This document shows positions 57,690-64,000 of a stretch of DNA of 64,000 nt, one piece after another. The translations under genes were made by a program, and so were the position numbers. Positions within the stretch are counted from its first letter, which is position 1, and each line of letters starts with the position of its first letter. The stretch is from Bactrocera neohumeralis (taxonomy: Eukaryota; Arthropoda; Insecta; Diptera; Tephritidae). The stretch spans positions 31,368,089 through 31,432,088 of the forward strand of contig NC_065922.1 of assembly GCF_024586455.1 (NCBI RefSeq), read 5' to 3'. A model generated the notes under the pieces. It saw nothing but the letters and a program-made list of their open reading frames with translations. It made no database searches and was not told the DNA's origin.

Positions 57690-58140
57690 TCCGATCAAAT
57701 ATGACCTAGACTGGCTCATTTAAATTGCGTGGCTCAAAGAATTCAGTATTCAACGAAACTTGCTCATGAGAGCCGACTATACGCCACCTGTTAATAACGG
57801 TGGCATCGAAACATTAAAAAAGTAGTGCTGGAAAATCGTCGTGAGTATCAGAGAGATAGAAAAGGATCTGAACAACTCTTATGGATCGACTCAACAGTTT
57901 TTGGTTAATGTTTTGGGTATGAAGCGTGTAAACGCCAAATTCGTACCAAAAGACTAGACTTTTTTGCAAAACTGACGTCGAGTAGCGGCCGCAAACATGG
58001 TTGACGACATAGCTGGAGGCCCTACATACATCAAACGCATCATTACTGACGAAGAGACAAGTCGTGTCGCATAAGCATCTAATGACGCTCAAAAATGAGC
58101 AGATATCGGAAAAAAAAACTGAAAGCTCGCCACATGAGTA
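57690..58140 (+). mobile_element. Mariner fragment (family M5) in block B
   Basis: Starts with GATCAAATATGACCTAGACT, a mutated form of the M5 end. Pieces: LNNSYGSTQQFLVNVLGMKR, VNAKFVPKD, and PTYIKRIITDEETSRVA. It differs from the block A copy by a small deletion near 58120. Dead. Confidence 0.75.
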
Positions 58141-58972
58141 TCAAAAAGTATATTAATGGTTATTCTGCTTGTCCGAGACTCAAAGTCTCTAATGAGTCAA
58201 GTAGTGATTAAGAGTTGTCATGCCTGGATTGATTTACGAGCCTATTTGGAAGGTTTAATAATGATTTGTATTAAAATAAGTGAATATGAAGTTTTTTTTT
58301 GGCTGTATGAGTCCACATTATGACCAAATATTGTCCAAATAGGACCAAACCAATTCAAGCTCCCAGATACTGAATATATGGATAAAAGTTCAAATTGCAA
58401 AATTTTAATGTGGTAAAAATAGTTTGAATGACAAATGATCAAGGTACCAAAATATTGATACCCTAGGGCTAGAACTAGGTTTCATTGTAAAAGGATAATA
58501 TTTTTAAAGAGAAAAAATATTTCCAAAAGGGGAAAGTCGGTTCGTGCAACTTTAAAGTAAAATATTATATGAAGCTTTCTGAAAAATTCTGTCCAAAACA
58601 TCATTCGGTCTCCAAAAGGCGGTAATATAAAAATACATTAAAGTTTTCGTAATAATGAAAGCAATTTTTCTTATTTTTAATTCAGTTTCAACAAAAACCT
58701 TACTTCTGTGTCTATTTCTATGCCCACCAAATATGTATCACGCCACAATTGCAGTGTGCCTCACAGCTTCATAGCCTTTCACTTTTCTAATGACTTAATT
58801 TTCCACGCTTGTAGTTGGACTCAATTGAATTGTTGTTTGGTTGATTTAATGGATTTACATACTTATTTAGAGCAGGTTTCTTTTACTATACTTTTTCATA
58901 TTTGCATTTGCTTATACGATTTTGGCTGGCTGAATGCGAGTATTTAATGTGGTTTGAGACAAGCTTCCAACA
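58141..58972. other. Host sequence 5' of tRNA-His, with the piggyBac-free site
   Basis: TATATTAA at about 58150 followed by TGGTTATTCTGCTTGTCCG is the site where block A carries the piggyBac element. From 58319 the text matches 49060 onward. Otherwise non-repetitive with no coding exon. Confidence 0.5.
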
Positions 58973-59044
58973 GCCGTGATCGTCTAGTGGTTAGGACCCT
59001 ACGTTGTGGCCGTAGTAACCCAGGTTCGAATCCTGGTCACGGCA
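58973..59044 (+). tRNA. tRNA-His (anticodon GTG)
   Basis: 72-nt cloverleaf: acceptor GCCGTGA / TCACGGC with discriminator A; D arm GTC...GAC around TAGTGGTTAGG (A box); anticodon stem CTACG / CGTAG with loop TTGTGGC giving anticodon GTG; T arm CCAGG TTCGAAT CCTGG with B box GGTTCGAATCC at 59023-59033. All stems pair. The anticodon-stem pair differs from the usual animal CCACG/CGTGG by a compensated change. The 5' G(-1) of tRNA-His is added after transcription. No intron. Transcribed by pol III from its internal promoter. Confidence 0.95.
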
Positions 59045-59079
59045 GTGCTTCTCGGGAGCATTGTCACGGATGGAAGCAG

Positions 59080-59085
59080 TTTTTT
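59080..59085 (+). terminator. Pol III T-run downstream of tRNA-His
   Basis: T6 at 59080-59085, about 36 nt after the tRNA 3' end, is the first run of at least five T and would end pol III transcription. Longer than the usual trailer but acceptable. Confidence 0.55.
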
Positions 59086-59879
59086 GTTTATATTTTTGGA
59101 AAATTTTATAAGAAGAATGATCAACAGGTTTAAGAAGAATAAAACATATGTATGTAATTGCATTTTTGAAATTCAAATTTTAGTCAGGGCAAATATCCAC
59201 GATCTTACTTTATTAGATTTATAGTTATGAGATTAAATTTTTGGTTTGGGATATATAAAAGCAAATATTAAAGATTCAAGTGGCAACATAAGTAGGTGGT
59301 ATTACAGATGAGCGGAATTAAACCATTGTCACACCTACAAAACGCCGTTAATTGAAAAACTCTGAAGTGTTATACCTCAACTCCAAATTAAAACACAAAA
59401 CTAAACAGTTACTAAGAAGTGATTGAGTGAAGAAAGTTCGCCACCCACTTAGTTTATTTCAACCAAACTTGCAGAAAACTGGCATTTCAACACCTTCATA
59501 CGCTTAGAAAAATTTGGCTGAAATCAATTGATAACTACGCCCACCTCTTATAAGACAGTTACATATGTTGAAAACAATTAAAAGAGGCGGGGTAGGAGTC
59601 AGACAAAGGTCATGAATTTCGTCCAAACTTCGTAAATTACTTTTAATATTCATTTTAAGGTATGTTGCAATGATTCGCTGAAAGTTTCTAAATTTTTCTC
59701 AAACACTTGGACGAAATATAGACGCCGCTAATTACGCATATGATACTATCATTTTGTTAAAGATCTATAATTTTAAATTTAATTTTGGTTTCGTTCTCAC
59801 CCAAGGAAGCCTACAGAAATCAAGCTTAGCCAGCAGCAGCTGCTAACAGACCTTTGGAGTTTGATCGGAATCAATAATT

Positions 59880-60430
59880 ATTTTTCTTCTTTACTGGCGT
59901 AGACACCGCTTACGCAATTATAGCCGAGTTAATAACAGCACGCCAGTCTTTGGCTTCTTTTCGCTACGTGGCGCCAATTGGAGATTCCAAGCGAAGCCAG
60001 GTCCTTCTCCACCTGGTCCTTCCAACGGAGTGGAGGTCATCCTCTTCCTTTGCTTCCCCCGGTGGGTACTACGTCGAATATTTTCAGAATTGGAGTGTTT
60101 TCGTCCATTCGGACAACATGACCTAGCTAGCAAAGCCACTGTTTTTTAATTGGCTGAACTATGTCAACGTCGTCGTATATCTCATACAGCTCATCGTTCC
60201 ATCGAATGGGATATTCGCCGTGGCCAACCATAAATTTTTCGCAGAACTTTTCTCTCGAAAACTCGAAACGTCGACTCATCAGTTGTTGTCATCGACCATG
60301 CCGCTGCACTATATAGCAGGACGGGAATAATGAGTGACTTATAAAATTCGATTTTTGTTTGTCGAGAGAGGACTTTACTCTCAATTGCCTACTCAGTCCG
60401 AAGTAGCACCTGTTAGCAAGAGTAATCAAT
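59880..60430 (-). pseudogene. RTE-like retrotransposon C-terminal fragment
   Basis: On the reverse strand: the region near 60400 gives CYFGLSR-like text, then LSRQTKI-FYKSLIIPVLLY at about 60350-60300, AAAWSMTTTDE, VFERKVLRKIYGWPRR, EYPIRWNDELYEIYDDVDIV near 60180, and VRMDENTPILKI near 60090, LARCY at the end. Same region as 35335-36232. The match continues to 59880, where it adjoins the AGCAGCAGCTGCTAACAG repeat. Not a gene any more; frames are broken. Confidence 0.8.
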
Positions 60431-60844
60431 AATTAGCGACCTCATGAAATTCCAAAAATATTTAAAGGGTTTTTTGTTTATATTTTTTCTGATATTGTGA
60501 AAGATGGAGCCATGTGCATATTATTTACATCAAGCAGCTCACGATTTCCGGTCATAGACCAAGTACCCCTGGGTATCCAGAAAGCATCCATTTGAAGCCG
60601 AGCTAAAGTTCGAAAGCGAATCCGCTCCTGAGGGTTGTGCGTTGAGTTTGAGACCGGCCACGTAAAAAAGAATACCCCCAATTAAGAGGACACAACAGCC
60701 TTGAATGATAGAACTCCTTTTGATGACGACCACTGTTAACGTATTAAGGTGGTCCGATGAGGAGTGCCGCAAAGTTACGATCGACCACAACACTTGCTGG
60801 GTGCGATAGATACCGAGAGTTGAAGAGGGAAGCGAGAAGAATTT
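60431..60844. other. Spacer between opposing RTE fragments
   Basis: No gene recognised. The overlapping minus-strand frames at 60478-60793 have no domain. The first bases may be decayed element. Confidence 0.35.
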
Positions 60845-61600
60845 GTGACAAAAAACTTCAGAAGCTGTCCGATGTATATCCTTTTCGGAGCATACTCTTG
60901 TAGAAACCGCAGAGGTGATATAGTGACTAATGCCCAGAGTATACTGAAATTATGGAGGGAACACCTCTCCAGCAGGCTGAATGGCAGTGAAAGCATAACA
61001 CAAGGAGATGGCGAACACGATTTCCCAATAGATGGCGATTCCATTCTCCGACCATAAAGAAGTTCGAATAGCAATTACCCGTCTGAATAACAACAAAGCG
61101 GCGGGGGTCGTTGGATTACCGGCTCTTCGTCGATTTCAAAACTGCTTTTGACAGCTCGAAAAATAGCTGCTTTTATGCCACTATGTCTGAATTTGGAATC
61201 TCCGCACAACTAATACGGCTGTGCAAACTGACGTTGAACAATACCAACAGCTCCGTCAGGATCGGGAAGGAACTTACCGAGCCGTTCGATACCAAGTGTG
61301 GTTTCATGCAATTCGACTCCCTTTTGTGCAACTTCATCAATCTGCTCTTGAGAAAATACTTCGAGCTGCAGAACTGAATAAGGAAGGTAATATCCTTTAT
61401 AAGAGTGTACAGCTGCTGGCTTACGCCGATCATATTGATATCATCGGCCTCAACAACCGTGTGCTTGTGTAGTTCTGCTTTCTCCAGAATGTATAAGGAA
61501 GCGAAGCAAATGGGCCTGGTAGTAAACGAGGGCAAGAGGAAATATCTCTTGCCATCAAACAAAAAGTCATCAAAAGCCTCCACGACAAACTGAACTTTGA
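60845..61600 (+). pseudogene. RTE-like retrotransposon RT fragment
   Basis: Pieces: KKLQKLSDVYPFRS-, RRGDIVTNAQSILKLWREHL, NNNKAAGVVGLPALR (N-terminal RT), then, after a large deletion, DYRLFVDFKTAFDSSKNSCF (motif A with catalytic Asp), FGISAQLIRLCKLTL, GFMQFDSLLCNFINLLL (motif B), and AYADHIDIIGLNNRV at about 61420. The usual YADD motif is YADH, so a metal-binding Asp is lost. It ends in MGLVVNEGKRKYLLPSNKKS at about 61590. Inactive. Confidence 0.82.
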
Positions 61601-62880
61601 TGAGAGCAAATAAAGAAAGACTTCACATAAAAATTCTTGAGGAAATTTTACTCGAAAAGAAGAGATAATTAATGCCGCAAGCCAATTCTCTTTCAGAATT
61701 ATCACGTTGACAAAACAATTGTAGATTTATGTTCAATAAAATATGCAACGCAAAAGATGCAACATTATCGATTGCATGCAAAACTGTTAAATTTTACGAG
61801 AAACCTGTCGATAGCGACAACCGAAGTGCCACAAAACAATGAAATGCGCCAAATGAACGCGGAGCGGTATTTAGCCAGCCAATCAACAGCAAATGATCAA
61901 TGCGATTGCGCGAGATACACCCGCTGCCGCTGCTACAAAAACAAGTTGTAAGTGGAGGCAACGTGCAACAAAGCGTTCATTTAATAGTTGCAAGCTTATT
62001 TACATTTAATTTGCATATTTTTCAAGAAAAACAGCCAAACATCAAATTGCCAAAGAGCGGCGGACAGGATGCGCGTGCGCAACGAATGAATTTGAAGCGT
62101 TTCGCTTTGTTGCAGTCGGCGGCGGTGCCGTTAAGGCTAATGCTAATGTACGTGCGGCGGCGACGACGGCTGCTGGCTGCTGGCTGCTGATGCTGGTGGC
62201 GTTGATAAGCGTCCGAAAATCTTTAGATTTGTTGCTTAATTCTTGGTGTGTAGTTGTTGTGATGGATTTACATATTTTAGTGCGCCTGCGTGTGTGTTTC
62301 CTCGCACTCATGTGGCATGTGTAATAAAGCATGTCCCGTGAAGGTTGCAAACATGCGATAAACGCAAGATTAGCCAACAAGCAACGCATAGAATTAAGCG
62401 TGTCTTCAGTGCTTTTTGAGTGTTCGTTGTTGTTGGCGGCTGCATTATGCAATGTCATGCCATTAGTTCGATACATGCAAGCGATTGATTCATCGATGCA
62501 GCCGAAAACAAGCGATCGCTTGATATTGAAAACGATTGCAAATTGCTTGTTTGGCTTTCGCAGATACTCATCTACTTAGGAGCCTTTAATTGAGAATTTT
62601 TTTGGACCGCAGTCTGTAGGTAAAGTAATTTTAATGTTATTTATTATGGTGTATGGAAATTGTTTAAGCAGTTGAATAGGTTGTAGGGAATTTTAAACTT
62701 TGGTGTGCATCTTGAGAAATATATAAATAAGTATTTAAAATATAAAAATAAATAAATGACAAAGTGGGGTTATATGTATTTACTTAAGAGACTACAGTCC
62801 ATAGGCTCATAGCTCAAATGCTTAATTTTACTGGGCTCTCAGTCGACTATATACGATTGACAGTGCCTTTCTGGAAATAA
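61601..62880. other. Host island, no gene seen
   Basis: GC-richer and non-repetitive at 61750-62580. A 144-residue minus-strand frame (62042-62476) is Ala/Thr-rich and overlaps plus-strand frames, without domain. CAGATACTCATCTACTTAG at 62561 onward is the end of the GC-rich part; the rest is AT-rich. No exon can be supported. Confidence 0.4.
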
Positions 62881-62889
62881 AACAAGAAA

Positions 62890-63290
62890 AACCGTTAACT
62901 TCGGCTGCACCGAAGCTAATATACCCTTCACAGGTGCTTTTCTTTTAGTAATACACATGTTCAGTTTGTATGGAAGCTATATGCTATAGATATCCGATCT
63001 GAAGAATTTTTTCGGAGATTATATTATTTCCATGAACAATAACTCATACCAAATTTCGTGAAGATACCACGTCAAATGTGAAAGATTTCCATACAAGCCC
63101 TTGATTCCGATCGTTCGGGTTGTATGGCAACTATATGCTATAGTAAGCCGATCTGAGCAATTTTTTCCGATATTACATCATTTCCATGAACAATAACTCA
63201 TACCAAATTTCGTGAAGATATATCGTCAAATGAGGAAGTTTTCCTATGCAAGCATTTGATTCCGATCATTCAGTTAGGGTATAAATATAG
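62890..63290 (+). repeat. Dispersed repeat with a 154-bp internal period
   Basis: Opens TTCGGCTGCACCGAAGCTAA TATACCCTTC, with an inverted TTCGGCTGCACCGAA hairpin, followed by two units. Each unit holds GCTATATGCTATAG-like text and CATGAACAATAACTCATACC AAATTTCGTGAAGATA, at 63031 and 63185. The opening and units are known-looking fly dispersed repeat text. No ORF. Confidence 0.65.
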
Positions 63291-63324
63291 AAATTTCATC
63301 CGAAAGATAATATTTCGAATGTTT

Positions 63325-64000
63325 CCTTACAGGGTTTGTCCGGAAAATAATAGGACTGATTTTCTTCTGCCGGGACTGTACTTCGGAGCGTGCGCGCACC
63401 TATTGGATTCGGTAGAGGGTCAGTTGTCTCCGAGCACCTGGAGAATCAGGACAAACATTTTCGCTCGACGTATTTCTGTGAGTGGGGTAACCCGAAAATG
63501 CGGCGTTCATTAGACCAGAGGTACGCGATTAAATTCTGTGTGAAACTCGGTAAATCGATAAATGATACACTGAAGGAGATGTCGATAGTTATCTTCGGGG
63601 ACCTGGTAAATGAATTCCATCTGAGGTCGCAAAGAACCAAAAATAGTTAATGCGAGGCTCAACAGAGAGATCGTTGAAAACAGGCCTGGTTCTAGACGAC
63701 CTTCGAGGGTTATGATGCTTGAAAATAGTCAGGCAAGTGTAGAGAGATGACAAGAGAGCTCGACATCCCTGGCGAGTCCGTTCGAATGACTTTGGTAGAT
63801 ATTTCGGGTATGACACGCGGTTCTTGCTCGGCTCGTCCCGATAAAACTGATTTTTTTTCAACAAGACTACCTTAACAGGTCTCTTTGGACATACTTTTGC
63901 CAAACACGCTCAAAAATCAAAGTGATGCTGATTGTTTTTTTTTCAATATTCGTAGTTTGGCGCATTTTGAATTTGTTCTGGAAGAACATACGGTCAATAA
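63325..64000 (+). mobile_element. 5' half of a mariner transposon (family M7), running off the window
   Basis: TTACAGGGTTTGTCCGGAAA ATAATAGGACTGA is the left terminal repeat with its TA. The 5' UTR leads to an ATG at 63499-63501 and MRRSLDQRYAIKFCVKLGKS, an HTH start with clear mariner wording, up to about 63570. A frame break follows, then pieces of the second HTH (LNREIVENRPGSRRPSRVMM-like) and LVDISGMTRGSCSARPDKTDFF at 63790-63850. The catalytic domain, if present, is beyond 64000. The visible part is already frameshifted. Confidence 0.75.

Larger units (their letters stand above)
50947..60130 (+). repeat. Block B of the duplicated locus
   Basis: Collinear with 38957-50846, without the piggyBac and 640-bp insertions and with about 350 bp more near 56510-56855. 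It holds the intact tRNA-His and the intact HTH ORF, so for those it is the better copy. The first 1.5 kb is also error-rich relative to A. Block B alone carries a 50-bp duplication (54951-55000 repeats 55190-55236). See block A for interpretation. Confidence 0.9.

Noticed and set aside
38957..60130. True recent tandem segmental duplication
   Set aside because: Possible, but the break points coincide with both gap edges and the base quality is poor near them; unmerged overlap fits better. Left open to read-depth testing.
62042..62476. 144-residue Ala/Thr-rich frame on the minus strand
   Set aside because: Low complexity, overlaps plus-strand frames, no domain.

Overview
The window is nuclear DNA of an insect, most likely an acalyptrate fly of the fruit-fly (tephritid) kind. 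The reasons are the AT-rich composition, the compact GT-AG introns, dozens of decayed mariner-type transposons (including families I recall from Ceratitis-like flies), R1/Jockey-like and RTE-like retrotransposon scraps, and a eukaryotic tRNA-His gene with a pol III T-run. There is no operon structure, and nearly all reading frames are chance. Species cannot be fixed from the sequence alone.

Only two host genes are firmly supported. One is a three-exon Ly6/three-finger, probably GPI-anchored protein (12507-13405, +) with a plausible TATA/Inr promoter. The other is a tRNA-His(GTG) gene (58973-59044, +). A 91-residue coiled-coil reading frame (16266-16541, -) is of unknown origin. Everything else recognisable is mobile-element debris set in islands of non-repetitive, CA/TG-rich intergenic or intronic sequence. 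These islands carry several copies of the palindrome GCGCATGCGC, which resembles NRF1/Ewg sites.

Layout: 1-2.4 kb is a nested stack of repeats and a mariner. 2.5-4.5 kb is a host island. 4.5-6.2 kb holds non-LTR RNase H remnants. 6.8-12.1 kb holds four mariner-like remnants around another host island. 12.4-13.5 kb is the Ly6 gene, with a mariner scrap in intron 1. 13.6-19.1 kb holds two mariners, a dispersed repeat and the coiled-coil ORF. 19.1-28.2 kb is mostly host islands with RTE and RNase H scraps. Gap 1 is at 29186-29285. 29.7-36.2 kb holds mariner, RNase H and RTE remnants. 36.2-38.7 kb is a host island.

The dominant structural feature is two near-identical blocks, 38957-50846 (A) and 50947 to about 60130 (B), which abut the two sides of a 100-N gap. 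Contig ends on both sides correspond to internal points of the other block, base quality near the gap is visibly poor, and A carries insertions absent from B: an intron-containing piggyBac element next to a TTAA and a 640-bp mariner-like insertion. The simplest reading is one locus represented twice, as unmerged overlapping contigs or two haplotypes, rather than a true tandem duplication. If so, block B, with its intact tRNA-His and an intact 118-residue mariner HTH-only ORF, is the better copy of those two features. The window ends in RTE fragments, a host island, a 154-bp-period repeat and the 5' half of another mariner that runs off the end.
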